Shown: one piece after another, positions 48,604 to 59,010 of the stretch | Layout: each line of letters starts with the position of its first letter | Position numbering within the stretch: position 1 is the stretch's first letter | From: Pseudomonas flavescens | GTDB lineage: Bacteria > Pseudomonadota > Gammaproteobacteria > Pseudomonadales > Pseudomonadaceae | Reading direction: 5' to 3' | DNA: 64,000 bases | Assembly: GCF_013408425.1 (NCBI RefSeq) | Contig: NZ_JACBYV010000001.1 | Location: 2,418,001-2,482,000 of the forward strand | Translations under genes and position numbers: made by a program | The notes under the pieces: generated by a model | What the model was told of the DNA's origin: nothing | What the model saw: only the letters and a program-made list of their open reading frames with translations | The model's database searches: none

Positions 48604-49367
48604 CAGGCGCCCAGCAACCGACGTACGCGGTCGAGGTCTTCCTGAGTGTCGACCCCGGCGGGCGGCGCTTCCAGCGCGTCGGCGACGTGGATACGTACAC
48701 CGTGCCAGAGCGCGCGCAACTGCTCCAGGAACTCGGTATTTTCCAGCCAGCACGGGCCCCAGGCGACGAAGTCCTGCAGGAAGCCAGCGCGATAGGCATA
48801 GATGCCGATATGCCGGCGATAGGGAACATTGGCAGGCAAGGTATCGCGATCGACAGCGAAGGCATCACGCGCCCACGGCAGCGGCGCACGGCTGAAGGTC
48901 AGCGCCAGACCGTTGAGATCGCTGGCGACCTTGACCACATTGGGGTTGAACAGCGCGGCGACATCGTCGATGGGCTCGGCCAGGGTGGCGATGGCGGCCT
49001 GGGGGTTGCCGGCCAGATTGGCGGCCACCTGATCGATGATCGCGGGCGGCACCAGCGGCTCGTCACCCTGCACGTTGACCACGATGGCATCGGCAGCCAG
49101 GCCCAGCGCAGCGGCCACTTCGGCCAGGCGGTCGGTGCCGGAGTTGTGATCGACGCGGGTCAGCAGCACCTGGGCACCGAACCCCTGGCAGGCCTCGACG
49201 ATGCGCGCATCATCGGTGGCTACCACGACCTGGGTTGCACTGCTTTTGCAGGCCTGTTCCCAGACATGCTGGATCATCGGCTTGCCGGCGATATCCTGCA
49301 GTGGCTTGCCTGGCAGGCGTGTGGACGCATAGCGCGCCGGAATCACCACGGTAAAGGCGTTGCTCAT
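48603..49367 (-). CDS. kdsB: 3-deoxy-manno-octulosonate cytidylyltransferase (CMP-Kdo synthetase)
   Basis: 254 aa. It activates Kdo with CTP for the lipopolysaccharide inner core. Motifs: [19 protein letters not shown] at the nucleotide site, VVVATDD, and [13 protein letters not shown]. The start at 49367 is chosen by family N-terminus. It is one base after the Trm112-like gene stop codon and belongs to the lpxK-to-murB envelope cluster. Confidence 0.97.
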   Translation of the reverse strand: MSNAFTVVIPARYASTRLPGKPLQDIAGKPMIQHVWEQACKSSATQVVVATDDARIVEACQGFGAQVLLTRVDHNSGTDRLAEVAAALGLAADAIVVNVQGDEPLVPPAIIDQVAANLAGNPQAAIATLAEPIDDVAALFNPNVVKVASDLNGLALTFSRAPLPWARDAFAVDRDTLPANVPYRRHIGIYAYRAGFLQDFVAWGPCWLENTEFLEQLRALWHGVRIHVADALEAPPAGVDTQEDLDRVRRLLGA

Positions 49368-49368
49368 C

Positions 49369-49554
49369 TTACTTGTCCAGGCGTTCGTCATCGTTGAGGG
49401 TGCGGGCTTCGCTTTCCAGCATGACCGGAATGCCATCGCGGACCGGATAGGCCAGGCCGGCACCTTTACTGATCAGTTCGGTCTTGTCCTGGCTGAGCTT
49501 GAGCGGGCCCTTGGTGATCGGGCAGGCCAGGATATCGAGCAGTTTCGGGTCCAT
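49369..49554 (-). CDS. Trm112/YcaR family small protein
   Basis: 61 aa, [20 protein letters not shown] then [12 protein letters not shown]. This is the Trm112/UPF0434 (YcaR) family, usually a small zinc-ribbon-derived fold; here only one cysteine remains (ACP), so zinc binding is unlikely. The position between lpxK and kdsB is conserved. The exact role in Gram-negative bacteria is unsettled. Confidence 0.93.
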   Translation of the reverse strand: MDPKLLDILACPITKGPLKLSQDKTELISKGAGLAYPVRDGIPVMLESEARTLNDDERLDK

Positions 49555-49596
49555 GGGAAAATCCTTGAGAACAAGAGGAGTGAGCGCGTGACGCGG

Positions 49597-50604
49597 TTAC
49601 TGCCGCTCGCCGAGCAGACGATCCAGGCGAGCCTCGAACCAGTCACGAAACGCGACGGAGGGCTGGGCATCGACGGCCAGATACCACCAGTCGTCAGCCG
49701 CGAAGGCCCGGCACTTCACCGCGTCCTTTTCCGTCATCACCAGCGGCAGCGCCGGCGAGAAATTCAGCAGCTCGGCGCTGTAGGCAGCATGGTCGGCGAA
49801 GGCATGCGCGACAGGCCGCCAGTGTAGCGCCTCGAGGGTCGTGAAGAAACGCTGCGGGTTGCCGATACCGGCCACCGCATGCACGGCCTGACCGGGCGGA
49901 AAGTGATCGAGCGGACGGCGCTCGCCGCTGCGCAGGTTGATCAGGGCGCTGGGTACCAGGGTAAAGGCATACCCACCCAGGGGATCGCTCGGCGCGCCGT
50001 TGTAGAGGCAGGCATCCACGCTCTGCAGGCGCTCAGCGGGTTCGCGCAACGGCCCGGCGGGCAGGCAGCGGCCATTGCCCAGCCCCCGCGCGGCGTCGAT
50101 CAGGACCAGTTCCAGATCACGGGCCAGGCGGTAGTGTTGCAGGCCATCGTCGCTGAGCAGCAGGTCCAGGGGCTCCTCGGCCAGCAAGGCGCGAGCGGCG
50201 CGACCACGATCCGGGTCGATCATCAGCGGCACGCCACTGCGCTGCACGATCAGCAGCGGCTCGTCGCCAGCCTGCTCGGCAGTGTGCTCGGCCCTGACCC
50301 GCCAGGGCAGGCTCGGCGGCTTGGCGCCATACCCGCGACTGATCACGCCAACGCGCAGGCCGCGGGCCTGGCACTGCTCGACCAGCCAGAGAATCAGTGG
50401 GGTCTTGCCGGTGCCGCCGACGGTGACGTTACCCACCACGATCAGCGGCACCGGTGCGCGGTAGCTTTCACCCGCACCGGCGAGAAAGCGCGCGCGCTTG
50501 CGCTGCACCACACCGCGGTACAGCGCCTCCAGCGGCCGCAACAGCGCCAGAGCCGGATGCCCTTCGTACCAGGCCCGCACCAGACGGTCGGAAAAGCTCG
50601 CCAT
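49597..50604 (-). CDS. lpxK: Tetraacyldisaccharide 4'-kinase
   Basis: 335-aa inner-membrane-associated kinase that phosphorylates the lipid A precursor. The P-loop is [18 protein letters not shown] (about residues 56-73), with an N-terminal amphipathic anchor ([19 protein letters not shown]) and [16 protein letters not shown] as the catalytic segment. It overlaps exbD by one base. In many gammaproteobacteria msbA precedes lpxK; here exbBD does, as in P. aeruginosa. Confidence 0.96.
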   Translation of the reverse strand: MASFSDRLVRAWYEGHPALALLRPLEALYRGVVQRKRARFLAGAGESYRAPVPLIVVGNVTVGGTGKTPLILWLVEQCQARGLRVGVISRGYGAKPPSLPWRVRAEHTAEQAGDEPLLIVQRSGVPLMIDPDRGRAARALLAEEPLDLLLSDDGLQHYRLARDLELVLIDAARGLGNGRCLPAGPLREPAERLQSVDACLYNGAPSDPLGGYAFTLVPSALINLRSGERRPLDHFPPGQAVHAVAGIGNPQRFFTTLEALHWRPVAHAFADHAAYSAELLNFSPALPLVMTEKDAVKCRAFAADDWWYLAVDAQPSVAFRDWFEARLDRLLGERQ

Positions 50605-51032
50605 CAGGGCGCGGCCTGAGTCTCGACCGTGGTGATGCGCAGGTGCGCGAAGCCCAGCTTGCCGGCTGCATCCATGGCGGTGACCACCGATTGGTGGCTG
50701 GTCTTGGCGTCGGCGCTGATGGTCAGCGGCAGGCTGTTGTCGCCACCGGACTCCTTCTGCAAGGCCGCCATCAGGTTATCCAGATCATTCTTGATCAGGG
50801 CCTGGCCGTTGAGCGAGATGCCGCCCTCTGCCGATATCACCACTTCCAGTTGCTTGAGTTCGCTCTGCTCGGGCGGTGTACCGCTGGCAGCCTCGGGCAG
50901 GTCGACCTGCATACGGGTTTCACGCGTGAAGGTAGTGCTCACCACGAAGAACAGCAGCAGGATGAACACCACGTCGATCAGCGAGGCGAGATTGATCTCG
51001 ACCTGCTCACGCCGTCTACGTCTGAACTTCAC
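50604..51032 (-). CDS. exbD: ExbD/TolR family biopolymer transport protein
   Basis: 142 aa with one N-terminal membrane helix (about 17-37, [18 protein letters not shown]) carrying the conserved proton-path Asp (LIDV), and a periplasmic domain. The GTG start at 51032 overlaps the exbB stop. With ExbB it forms a proton-driven motor for TonB- or Tol-like systems; no tonB is adjacent, so the partner is unknown. Confidence 0.92.
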   Translation of the reverse strand: MKFRRRRREQVEINLASLIDVVFILLLFFVVSTTFTRETRMQVDLPEAASGTPPEQSELKQLEVVISAEGGISLNGQALIKNDLDNLMAALQKESGGDNSLPLTISADAKTSHQSVVTAMDAAGKLGFAHLRITTVETQAAP

Positions 51033-51685
51033 GCCTTCTTGCTCCCCTTGGCCGGCTTGGGCTCCTCGGCCAGGTCGACATCACGCTCGCCCTGCACCAT
51101 CTCCACCAGCTTGATCGCTTCCTGCTCCATGCCGACGACCAGTTCATCGACGCGGCGCTGCAGGAAACGGTGGAAGAACAGTGCCGGAATCGCCACTGTC
51201 AGACCCGATGCGGTGGTGATCAGCGCCTTGGCGATACCGCCGGCGAGCAACGCCGGGTTGGCCGTGCTGCCCCCCATGAACGAGCCGAAGATATCGATCA
51301 TGGCGATCACCGTACCGAGCAGGCCGAGCAGCGGCGTGATTCCGGCGATGGTGCCCAGCGCATTGAGATAGCGCTCCATCTCGTGCACCACACGGGCCGC
51401 AGCCTCCTCGATGCACTCCTTCATCACTTCACGACCATGCTTGGAGTTGGCCAGACCCGCGGCGAGGATTTCTCCCAGCGGCGAATCGGCGCGCAGCTCC
51501 TTGAGCTTCTGGTTGTTCAGCTCCTTGTCCTTGATCCAGCGCCACACCTGCCCAAGCAGGTTGGGCGGCGTGACTCGGCTGACGCGCAACGTCCACAGCC
51601 GCTCGGCAATGATGCCCAGGGCAGCGATTGAACACAGAACGATCGGCAGCATCACCCAGCCGCCAGCTATAACCAGTTCCCACAC
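51029..51685 (-). CDS. exbB: ExbB/TolQ/MotA family proton channel protein
   Basis: 218 aa with three predicted helices (about 5-27, 109-131 with LNALGTIAGITPLLGLLGTVIAMI, and 150-172). Uses a GTG start at 51685 with AAGGGGAT upstream. The conserved GLLGTV and the following helix TASGLTVAIPALFFHRFL are typical. It is the partner of ExbD, with which it overlaps by 4 bases. A short N-terminus and charged cytoplasmic tail ([13 protein letters not shown]) are normal for this subgroup. Confidence 0.92.
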   Translation of the reverse strand: MWELVIAGGWVMLPIVLCSIAALGIIAERLWTLRVSRVTPPNLLGQVWRWIKDKELNNQKLKELRADSPLGEILAAGLANSKHGREVMKECIEEAAARVVHEMERYLNALGTIAGITPLLGLLGTVIAMIDIFGSFMGGSTANPALLAGGIAKALITTASGLTVAIPALFFHRFLQRRVDELVVGMEQEAIKLVEMVQGERDVDLAEEPKPAKGSKKA

Positions 51686-51757
51686 GGTGGCAGATCCCCT
51701 TCACAAAAGTGGCGCCACTCTAGCATAGGGTCGTGATGTCGCCGACGGCTGCGGTTC

Positions 51758-54004
51758 TCATTTTTCCCGCCAGAAACGCGGTATTTTACGCAAGGCGTGC
51801 GGCTCACCGAATGTACCGAGATCGATACGCAGCGCGCCGGTCTCGACGTTGTCGTAAGCCCTGGCGCCCATCGCCGCGTAACGTGACAGCACCGTGGGGT
51901 GAGGATGCCCGTAGCCATTGTGCCTGCCGCGCGAATACAGCACCGCTCCAGGCCTGACAGCGGCCAGAAAAATCGCCGAGGAAGAGCTGCGGCTGCCGTG
52001 GTGGGGAGCCAACAGCCAGTCGGCCCGCAAATCCCGCCCCGTGTCGATCAGGGCGCGCTCGGCACGCACATCGATATCCCCGGTCAGCAGAGCGCGCTCT
52101 CCCCCCGCGTCGATCATCAGCACGCAGGATGACTGGTTGCTGTCCCGCGCCTGCGCCCAGCGCCAGGTGCTGAAGTGCACGCCATTCCAGATCCAGCTGT
52201 CCTCGCCACAGGGTTGCGCGCCCAGCACCGTCGGCAACTCGGGCGCCTCGCCGCTGAGCACCTGGCTCACCGTCATGCCGCGGGCCACCGCCTCGGCACC
52301 ACCGGAATGGTCGTTGTCCGAATGGCTGAGCACCATCATGTCCAGCCTGCGCACATCCAGCGCCCTGAGCGACGGCACGACCACCCGCTCGCCGATATCG
52401 AAGTCGCCAAAGCGTGGCCCGGCGTCGTAGAGCAACGCGTGTTCGCGAGTCAGCACCAGCATCGACAAGCCCTGCCCGACATCGAACATCCATACCTCGG
52501 CGCGCTGTTCGGCCGGCCGCTGCACCGGGGTGAACAGCAGCGGCAAGAGCAGCACCAGGCCCAATCCGCGCAGCGGCACCCCGCTGGGCAGCAGGATCAG
52601 CAGCGCGCCCAGTGCCACCAGCAGCCAGGCCCAGAACGGCAACGCGCTGGGTATCCAGGCCGGCAGCCAGGCGGCTATCAGCGCCAGCAGGCGAAACAGC
52701 CATTCGAGAGCGAAGCCCGCCCACCAGAGCAGAGCCTCACCCAGCCAGGGCACAGGCAGCAACAGCGTGCCAAGCAATGCGGGCGGCACCACCGCGAACC
52801 CCACCCAGGGCACGGCGATCAGATTGGCCAGGGGACTGCTGGCGCTGATCGGCAACCCGAGGGCCAGCAGCATCGGCAGCAAGCCCACGGTCATCGCCCA
52901 TTGCGCACGCCCCAGGGTACGCCACCAGGCCCAGGCCCCAAGGCGGGCAGCGAAGATCAGGATCAGCAGCCCCACTGCCCCGAACGATAGCCAGAACCCC
53001 GGCTGCAACACCGCCAGCGGCTCGAACAGCAGCACCGCGACCAGCGCCACCAGCAACGGCAAGGCAATGCCCAGATGACGAAAGCGCCAGCGCCACAGCA
53101 GCACCAGGCCGATCATGGCGCAGGCCCGCTGCACCGGCACGTCGAAGCCGGCCAGCAGGCTGTAGCCCAGCGCCGACGAGAACGCCAGCAAACACGCTGT
53201 CGGCAACCAGGGCAGAAACCGTGGCCAGCAGCCCAACCGCGCCAGCCAGAACACCAGGCCGTAGAACATGCCGGCCACCAATGTCACGTGCTGGCCGGAA
53301 ATCACCAGCAGGTGCACCGTGCCGGTATCCTGCAGCACGCGCCAGTCGGCCACCGACAGCCCGGAGCCATCGCCCAGCACCAGTGCGGCCAACCCTCCGG
53401 CGCGCCCATGGGCGTCCTCGGCGAGCATGCGCTGCCGCAAACGGTCTCGCCAGGCACTGCCACCGCCTGCATCGTCAAGGCGCTGCCCGGACTTGATCGT
53501 GCCGACACCACCGATGCGCTGCGCCAGCAACCAGGCTTCGTAATCGAAGGACTGCGGATTGACCAGACCATGGGGGCGCTTGAGATTGACCGCCAGCCGC
53601 CAGGTTTCGCCAGCGCGAATCTCGGGGCCGCCATACCAGGACAACCGCAATAACTGCGGCAACTGCGCGCGTCGCGACTGCGGCTGCTGCAGATGGAAGC
53701 GCACCACCCCCTCACGCACATCCGGCAGGTCCACCACCCTGCCCTCCAGCCAAAGGGTGCGGCCGTCCAGCCCTGGATCGAGACGATCATCCAGCGCCCA
53801 TTGCGCAGAGGTGCAGGCCCAACTCAAGCCGAGCAGAAACAGAGCGACGGGATAGCTGCGAAACGGCAGTAGAGCCAGCCCCACCAAAGCGGCGGCCAGC
53901 ACCAGCGACGCGGGGGGTAGTTGCGGCAAGAAGCGCAGCAGCAACAGCCCTGCCGCCAAGCCCAGCAACCCGTTGCGCAGGTTGCCTGATCGAGTCCCTT
54001 CCAT
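51758..54004 (-). CDS. comEC: DNA internalisation channel ComEC/Rec2
   Basis: 748-aa inner-membrane protein that imports single-stranded DNA in natural transformation. In order: an N-terminal hydrophobic part with an OB-fold loop (VRFHLQQPQSRRAQLPQLLRLSWYGG), the Competence domain with VLGDGSGLSVADWRVLQDTGTVHLLVISGQHV, about ten helices, and a C-terminal metallo-beta-lactamase domain with LSHSDNDHSGGAEAV and LLAPHHGSRSSSS. All domains are intact. It lies between exbB and a terminator on the minus strand. Confidence 0.95.
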   Translation of the reverse strand: MEGTRSGNLRNGLLGLAAGLLLLRFLPQLPPASLVLAAALVGLALLPFRSYPVALFLLGLSWACTSAQWALDDRLDPGLDGRTLWLEGRVVDLPDVREGVVRFHLQQPQSRRAQLPQLLRLSWYGGPEIRAGETWRLAVNLKRPHGLVNPQSFDYEAWLLAQRIGGVGTIKSGQRLDDAGGGSAWRDRLRQRMLAEDAHGRAGGLAALVLGDGSGLSVADWRVLQDTGTVHLLVISGQHVTLVAGMFYGLVFWLARLGCWPRFLPWLPTACLLAFSSALGYSLLAGFDVPVQRACAMIGLVLLWRWRFRHLGIALPLLVALVAVLLFEPLAVLQPGFWLSFGAVGLLILIFAARLGAWAWWRTLGRAQWAMTVGLLPMLLALGLPISASSPLANLIAVPWVGFAVVPPALLGTLLLPVPWLGEALLWWAGFALEWLFRLLALIAAWLPAWIPSALPFWAWLLVALGALLILLPSGVPLRGLGLVLLLPLLFTPVQRPAEQRAEVWMFDVGQGLSMLVLTREHALLYDAGPRFGDFDIGERVVVPSLRALDVRRLDMMVLSHSDNDHSGGAEAVARGMTVSQVLSGEAPELPTVLGAQPCGEDSWIWNGVHFSTWRWAQARDSNQSSCVLMIDAGGERALLTGDIDVRAERALIDTGRDLRADWLLAPHHGSRSSSSAIFLAAVRPGAVLYSRGRHNGYGHPHPTVLSRYAAMGARAYDNVETGALRIDLGTFGEPHALRKIPRFWREK

Positions 54005-54032
54005 GGGTTGTCCTGCTCACGACACAAACGAA

Positions 54033-54056
54033 AAGGCCGCTATCCATAGCGGCCTC
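54033..54056 (-). terminator. Terminator of the lol operon
   Basis: AGGCCGCTA and TAGCGGCCT pair around TCCA. On the minus strand the stem is followed by TTTTCG. It lies just downstream of the last lol gene (stop at 54072) and before comEC. Confidence 0.8.
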
Positions 54057-54071
54057 CTTCAGCTTAGCAGC

Positions 54072-55316
54072 TCATTCGTAACGCAGCGCCTCGGCTGGCT
54101 GGGTGCGCGACGCACGCCAGGAAGGATAGAGCGTGGCGAGGAAGCTGAGGGTCAGCGCAGCGCTGCAGATCAGCACCACGTCGGCGACCTGCAGCTCGGA
54201 CGGCAAGGTGCTGATGAAGTACACGTCGGAGCTGAACACATGCTGCCCGCTGATACGCTCGAGCCACCCCACCAGCTCACTGACGTTCAGCGCTGCCAGT
54301 ACACCGAGCACGCCACCGATGAGGGTACCGATCACCCCGATCACCGTGCCCTGCACCATGAACACCCCCATGATCTGTCGCGGCGTGGCGCCCAGCGTGC
54401 GCAGGATGGCGATGTCGGCGCCCTTGTCGGCGACCACCATGATCAGCGTGGCGATGATGTTGAAGGCAGCCACCGCGACGATCAGCAGCAGCAGCAGACC
54501 GATCATGGTCTTCTCCATCTTCATGGCGCTGAACAGGCTGCCCTGGGTCTGCGTCCAGTCGCTGGCGCGGTAACCCTCGCCCAGTTGCGCGGCAATGCCG
54601 GCGGCAACCTGCGGTGACTGGTAGAGATCCTTCAGCTTGAGGCGGATGCTCTGCACCGAGCCGGGTTCCAGGCGCTGAATCTGCGCGGCATCGGCTACGT
54701 TGATCAGGGCCAGGGAGCTGTCCAGATCGGCGCCCACCTTGAAGATGCCAACCACGTTCAGGCGCTGCATGCGCGGCGTGATACCACCCGGTACCGAGCT
54801 GATTTCCGGCACGATCAGCGCCAGCCGATCACCAACCTGCAGCTGGAAACGGCGTGCAGTGATCTCACCGATGATCACCCCGTACTCGCCTTCGCGCAGA
54901 TCGCTCAGACGGCCCTGCACCATGTGATCGCCGATGATCGAGACCTTCGGTTCCAGCTCGGGGTCGATGCCGTGCAGCTGAATCGGCTGCATCACGCCGC
55001 GGTAAGACAGCATGCCTTCCAGCTCGGCGAAGGGCACGGCCGCTTCCACCTGGGGATTTTCCAGGGCGACCTTGGCTGGCGCCTGCCAGTCGGCCAGGGC
55101 TGGCGAACCGGCGATGGTCGCATGGGGCACCATGCCGAGAATGCGCGAGCTCATTTCCCGGTGAAAACCATTCATCACCGACAGCACCACGATCATCGCC
55201 AGCACGCCCAGAGAGAGGCCGATCATCGAGGTCAGGGAAATGAACGAGATGAAGTGGTTGCGGCGCTTGGCGCGGGTGTAACGCAGGCCGATGAAGACAC
55301 TCAGCGGGCGAAACAT
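54072..55316 (-). CDS. Lipoprotein-releasing ABC transporter permease (LolC/LolE family), downstream copy
   Basis: 414-aa permease with one N-terminal helix (about 25-47), a large periplasmic domain, and three C-terminal helices ending GWLERISG...[18 protein letters not shown]. LolCDE detaches outer-membrane lipoproteins from the inner membrane. It is about 60 percent similar to the upstream paralogue and shares its N-terminus [25 protein letters not shown]. By order it would be LolE, but LolC and LolE are hard to tell apart here. It overlaps lolD by one base. Confidence 0.93.
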   Translation of the reverse strand: MFRPLSVFIGLRYTRAKRRNHFISFISLTSMIGLSLGVLAMIVVLSVMNGFHREMSSRILGMVPHATIAGSPALADWQAPAKVALENPQVEAAVPFAELEGMLSYRGVMQPIQLHGIDPELEPKVSIIGDHMVQGRLSDLREGEYGVIIGEITARRFQLQVGDRLALIVPEISSVPGGITPRMQRLNVVGIFKVGADLDSSLALINVADAAQIQRLEPGSVQSIRLKLKDLYQSPQVAAGIAAQLGEGYRASDWTQTQGSLFSAMKMEKTMIGLLLLLIVAVAAFNIIATLIMVVADKGADIAILRTLGATPRQIMGVFMVQGTVIGVIGTLIGGVLGVLAALNVSELVGWLERISGQHVFSSDVYFISTLPSELQVADVVLICSAALTLSFLATLYPSWRASRTQPAEALRYE

Positions 55317-56020
55317 CAGGCGTGCACCAGCTTGCCGTCTTCCAGGCTCAGCACCCGGTCCATCTGCCGCGCCAACTGCAGGTCGTGGGTCACCACCAGA
55401 AAGGCGGTCTGCGACTGCGTGCTGAGTTCGCGCATCAGGTCCTGAATACCTTGAGCGGTGTGGTTGTCGAGGTTGCCGGTAGGCTCGTCGAGCAGCACCA
55501 GCCCCGGGCGATTGACCAGCGCCCGGGCAATCGCCACGCGCTGCCGCTCACCACCGGAAAGCTCGGCAGGCTTGTGGCTCAGGCGATGGCCCAGGCCGAC
55601 CCGCTCGAGCAACTCGGTGGCACGCTGACGCGACTCGCTGATCGAGGTCTTGCCGATCAGCAGCGGCATGCACACGTTCTCCAGCGCGGTGAACTCGGCC
55701 AGCAGGTGATGGAACTGATAGACGAAACCCAGGGCGCGGTTACGCAGCAGGCCGCGCTGTTTCTCGTTGAGCGCCGACAGCTCCTCACCGGCCAACCAGA
55801 CGCTGCCGCTGCTTGGCGTATCCAGGCCGCCGAGCATGTTCAACAGGGTGCTCTTGCCGGAACCCGAACTGCCGACGATGGCCACCCGCTCACCGGGCAA
55901 CAGTTCCAGTTGCAGGTCGTCGAGGACCACCACCGACTGCGGGCCTTCTTCGTAGCGCTTGCTCAGGTTGCGGCAGCTGAGCACGGCGCTTGCCTGCGCC
56001 TGCACGACCGGATCACTCAT
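55316..56020 (-). CDS. lolD: Lipoprotein-releasing ABC transporter ATP-binding protein
   Basis: 234-aa ATPase with Walker [13 protein letters not shown]-loop FVYQFHHLL, signature [10 protein letters not shown], Walker [13 protein letters not shown] and the switch histidine in VTHDLQLA. The [16 protein letters not shown] stretch is diagnostic of LolD. It overlaps the upstream permease by 8 bases and the downstream one by one base, so the three subunits are translationally coupled. Confidence 0.96.
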   Translation of the reverse strand: MSDPVVQAQASAVLSCRNLSKRYEEGPQSVVVLDDLQLELLPGERVAIVGSSGSGKSTLLNMLGGLDTPSSGSVWLAGEELSALNEKQRGLLRNRALGFVYQFHHLLAEFTALENVCMPLLIGKTSISESRQRATELLERVGLGHRLSHKPAELSGGERQRVAIARALVNRPGLVLLDEPTGNLDNHTAQGIQDLMRELSTQSQTAFLVVTHDLQLARQMDRVLSLEDGKLVHA

Positions 56021-57263
56021 AACGTAATGCCTCCGCGGGCTGGGTGCGCGCCGCGCGCCAGGCCGGATAAAGAGTAGCGAGGAAACTCAGGACCAATGCC
56101 GCACCGCAGACCTGCACCACGTCGGCGAGCATCAGCTGCGACGGCAGGTAGTCGATGAAGTACACATCGGCATTGAGAAACTTGAAGCCGAGCAGGCGCT
56201 CGACGCCGGCGATGATCGAGCTGATGTTGAGCGCGGCGAGGATGCCCAGCAGCGCGCCGATCAGGGTACCGATCACCCCGATCACCGTGCCCTGCACCAT
56301 GAAGGTGGCCATGATCTGCATCGGCGTGGCGCCCAGGGTACGCAGAATGGCGATATCGCCCTTCTTGTCGGTCACCACCATCACCAGGGTGGAGATGATA
56401 TTGAAGGCTGCCACGGCGACGATCAGCAGCAGCAACAGACCGATCATGGCTTTTTCCATGCGGATGGCCTGATACAGATTGCCGTGGGTGCGCGTCCAGT
56501 CGCGGGCCAGGTAGTCCTGCTCGCCGAAGCTTTGCGCCAGTTGCCAGGCGGTGCGCGGCGCCTGGAACAGGTCGGCGAACTTGAGGCGGATGCCCTGCAC
56601 CTGATCGGCCTGGTGGCGCTGCAGGCGGGCCAGATCCTGAATGTGGGTCATGGCCATGAAACCGTCGATTTCACCGGCACCGACATGGAAGATGCCGACC
56701 ACGGTGAAACGCTTGAGACGCGGAAACATGCCACCAGGGGTGACGGTGACTTCCGGTGCCACGAAGGTCAGCTTGTCACCCAGGCCAACACCGAGCTTCT
56801 CGGCCGCCTTGTCACCGATGACGATGCCGAAGGTGCCAGGCTGCAGATCCTCCAGCCGGCCCTCGCGGAAGAAGTCGCCGATGATCGACACCTTGGGCTC
56901 CTCGACGGGATCCACGGCATTGATCAGCACCTTCTGTACCTTGCCATCGTTGGTCAGCAGGCCCTGCATCTGGCTGAACGGCGCCACGGCGATGACCTGG
57001 GGGTTCTGCAACGCACGGTCGGCGAGGCGGCGCCAGTCGCTGATCGGCTGGGAGCTCTCGACCGTGGCGTGGGGCACCATGCCCAGCACGCGGGTACGCA
57101 TTTCATGGTCGAAGCCGTTCATCACCGACAACACCAGGATCATCACCAGCACACCGAGTGCCAGCCCGATCATCGAGGTCAGGGATATGAACGAAACGAA
57201 GTGGTTGCGACGCTTGGCCCGCGTGTAGCGCGTACCGAGAAAAACGGACAGGGGTCTGAACAT
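56013..57263 (-). CDS. Lipoprotein-releasing ABC transporter permease (LolC/LolE family), upstream copy
   Basis: 416 aa. N-terminus [28 protein letters not shown], large periplasmic domain, and C-terminal helices ending [18 protein letters not shown]. The start at 57263 matches the paralogue exactly; a frame opening at 57419 adds 52 unlike residues. Likely LolC by gene order. The upstream 95 bp separates it from a divergent PilZ gene, and its ribosome site is weak. Confidence 0.93.
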   Translation of the reverse strand: MFRPLSVFLGTRYTRAKRRNHFVSFISLTSMIGLALGVLVMILVLSVMNGFDHEMRTRVLGMVPHATVESSQPISDWRRLADRALQNPQVIAVAPFSQMQGLLTNDGKVQKVLINAVDPVEEPKVSIIGDFFREGRLEDLQPGTFGIVIGDKAAEKLGVGLGDKLTFVAPEVTVTPGGMFPRLKRFTVVGIFHVGAGEIDGFMAMTHIQDLARLQRHQADQVQGIRLKFADLFQAPRTAWQLAQSFGEQDYLARDWTRTHGNLYQAIRMEKAMIGLLLLLIVAVAAFNIISTLVMVVTDKKGDIAILRTLGATPMQIMATFMVQGTVIGVIGTLIGALLGILAALNISSIIAGVERLLGFKFLNADVYFIDYLPSQLMLADVVQVCGAALVLSFLATLYPAWRAARTQPAEALRYE

Positions 57264-57358
57264 GTGGGGGGCTTGTTCGAGGGAAAGAGAAACGTCCTTG
57301 TGGCGGGGCCTGGCGAGCGGCCTTACACTCTGACCACCACCGCTGCCATGGGTTCGCC

Positions 57359-57931
57359 ATGTCGACTCAAGACGAAAATGATCGCCGCGAATACTACCGT
57401 ATCGAGGACACGATCGCACTGGATTTCACCCCACTGGCTGGTGCCGAAGCCCTGGCCAGTGACGAGCTTCACGACGCTTCACCGCTGTTCAACCTGCTCA
57501 GCGAACTGCATCTGATGGACTTCGAGTCCCAGCACCTGCTGCGCAACATCAGCGAGCGCGACCGCACCCTGGCCAATTACCTCAAGGTGGTCAACAAACG
57601 CATCGACCTGCTCGGTCAGGCCATGGCCCAGAGCCTGCTGCGCGATATCGGCCCGCCGAAACGCGTCACCCTGTCGGAGGGCGGCATCAGTTTCCTCAAT
57701 GCCCAGCCCCTGCCGGTCGACACGCACCTGGCGCTGAAGATGGTGCTCATGCCCCAGGCACTGGGCCTGCTGCTGCGTGCCAGGGTGCTGCATTGCCAGG
57801 ACCACGAAGGGCAATTCGAGATCGGCGCCGAATTCGAAGCGCTGACTGACGCACAGCGCCAGTTGCTCGCCCGACATATCCTGCAACGCCAGGCGCAGGA
57901 GCGCCGTCAGGCTCGCGAGGATTCCGCATGA
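57359..57931 (+). CDS. PilZ domain protein
   Basis: 190 aa. The N-terminal RREYYRIEDTIALDF carries the R-x3-R c-di-GMP contact, and RVTLSEGGISFLNAQPL the second motif (D/N-x-S-x-x-G form, here S-E-G-G). Between them is a long helical insert (LSELHLMDFESQHLLRNISERDRTLANYLKVVNKRIDLL). This PilZ-with-insert layout matches an uncharacterised Pseudomonas family next to lolCDE. It may bind c-di-GMP; the first aspartate position is Ser here, so affinity is uncertain. It overlaps the next gene by 4 bases. Confidence 0.9.
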   Translation: MSTQDENDRREYYRIEDTIALDFTPLAGAEALASDELHDASPLFNLLSELHLMDFESQHLLRNISERDRTLANYLKVVNKRIDLLGQAMAQSLLRDIGPPKRVTLSEGGISFLNAQPLPVDTHLALKMVLMPQALGLLLRARVLHCQDHEGQFEIGAEFEALTDAQRQLLARHILQRQAQERRQAREDSA

Positions 57932-58224
57932 CCGTACTACGATTGTTCCTGTCACTGGCCTTGCTGCTGCCAGCCGCTGCCCATGCCGACACGCTGACCA
58001 TCCCCATCGGCCAGCAGGGTGCCGACCTCACCGACCTGCCGAAGCTCGGCCAGTCCAAGCGTTCGGTGCTGGAGCGCTTCGGCCTGGCTGACGAAGAGCA
58101 TCCCGCAGTCGGCAAGCCACCGATTACCCGCTGGGATTACCGCGAATTCAGCGTTTACTTCGAATACGACCACGTGATCAACAGCGTGCGCCATCAACAA
58201 CCGCGCACCACACGAACCGAGTAA
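57928..58224 (+). CDS. Small exported protein, unknown function
   Basis: 98 aa with a clear signal peptide (MTVLRLFLSLALLLPAAAHA, cleavage after residue 20). The mature part (TLTIPIGQQGADLTDLPKLGQSKRSVLERFGLADEEHP) and ITRWDYREFSVYFEYDHVI resemble the SmpA/BamE-like lipoprotein fold pattern in having a helix followed by a short sheet, but there is no lipobox cysteine. It is coupled to the PilZ gene and lies 9 bases before the glycerophosphodiesterase gene. Function unknown. Confidence 0.82.
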   Translation: MTVLRLFLSLALLLPAAAHADTLTIPIGQQGADLTDLPKLGQSKRSVLERFGLADEEHPAVGKPPITRWDYREFSVYFEYDHVINSVRHQQPRTTRTE

Positions 58225-58233
58225 GGAGCAACC

Positions 58234-58953
58234 GTGACCCTGATCTACGGCCACCGCGGCGCCAAGGGCGAAGCCCCGGAAAATACCCTGACCAGCTTTC
58301 AGCAGTGCCTCGAGCACGGCGTGCGTCGCTGCGAGCTGGACCTGCACCTGTCCCGTGATGGCGAGCTGATGGTCATCCATGACCCGACGTTGAAGCGCAC
58401 CACCGGCCAGCGCGGCAAGGTGGTCGAGCATGACGCCGCCGACCTGGTGCATTACGACGCCCGTCGTGGCGGCCCGGGCTGGCGCCACCCCTGCCCCATT
58501 CCGCGCCTGAGCGAACTGTTCGAGCAGTGCGATTTCGAGCACTGGCAACTGGAGGTCAAGAGCGCCTCCAAGGTCCGCGCCGCCCGTACGGTGGAGGCCA
58601 TCGCCCTGCTCAGCCGGCGTTTTGGCCTGGACGACAAGATCACCATCACCTCCAGCTCCCGTGAGGTCCTGAGCGCCGCCCAGCGCCTGACACCGCACCT
58701 GGCCCGCGGCCTGGTCGCCGAATACGCCTGGCTGGATCCGCTCAAGGTCGCCCGCAACTATGGCTGCGACCTGCTGGCCCTGAACTGGACGCTGTGCACC
58801 CCGGAACGCCTGCTCAAGGCCCAGAAGGCCGGTTTGCACGTGTCGGTATGGACAGTCAACGAACCCGCCCTCATGCGCCGCCTCGCAGACTTCGGTGTGG
58901 ACAGCATCATCACCGACTTCCCCGGTATCGCAGTGAGCACCCTGCGCGGCTGA
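58234..58953 (+). CDS. ugpQ: Cytoplasmic glycerophosphodiester phosphodiesterase
   Basis: 239-aa GDPD-family enzyme cutting glycerophosphodiesters to glycerol-3-phosphate and alcohol. Catalytic and metal residues are in IYGHRGAKGEAPENTLTSF (His-Arg, Glu) and CELDLHLSRDGELMVIHDPTLKRTT. No signal peptide, so cytoplasmic. The start is GTG with AAGGAG upstream. It is the third gene of the PilZ-led operon. Confidence 0.93.
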   Translation: MTLIYGHRGAKGEAPENTLTSFQQCLEHGVRRCELDLHLSRDGELMVIHDPTLKRTTGQRGKVVEHDAADLVHYDARRGGPGWRHPCPIPRLSELFEQCDFEHWQLEVKSASKVRAARTVEAIALLSRRFGLDDKITITSSSREVLSAAQRLTPHLARGLVAEYAWLDPLKVARNYGCDLLALNWTLCTPERLLKAQKAGLHVSVWTVNEPALMRRLADFGVDSIITDFPGIAVSTLRG

Positions 58954-59010
58954 GTCCTCCACAGCCTGCCGCCGTGCAGGCGATCGGTGGCCATGCCGCG
59001 ACGTTGCAAG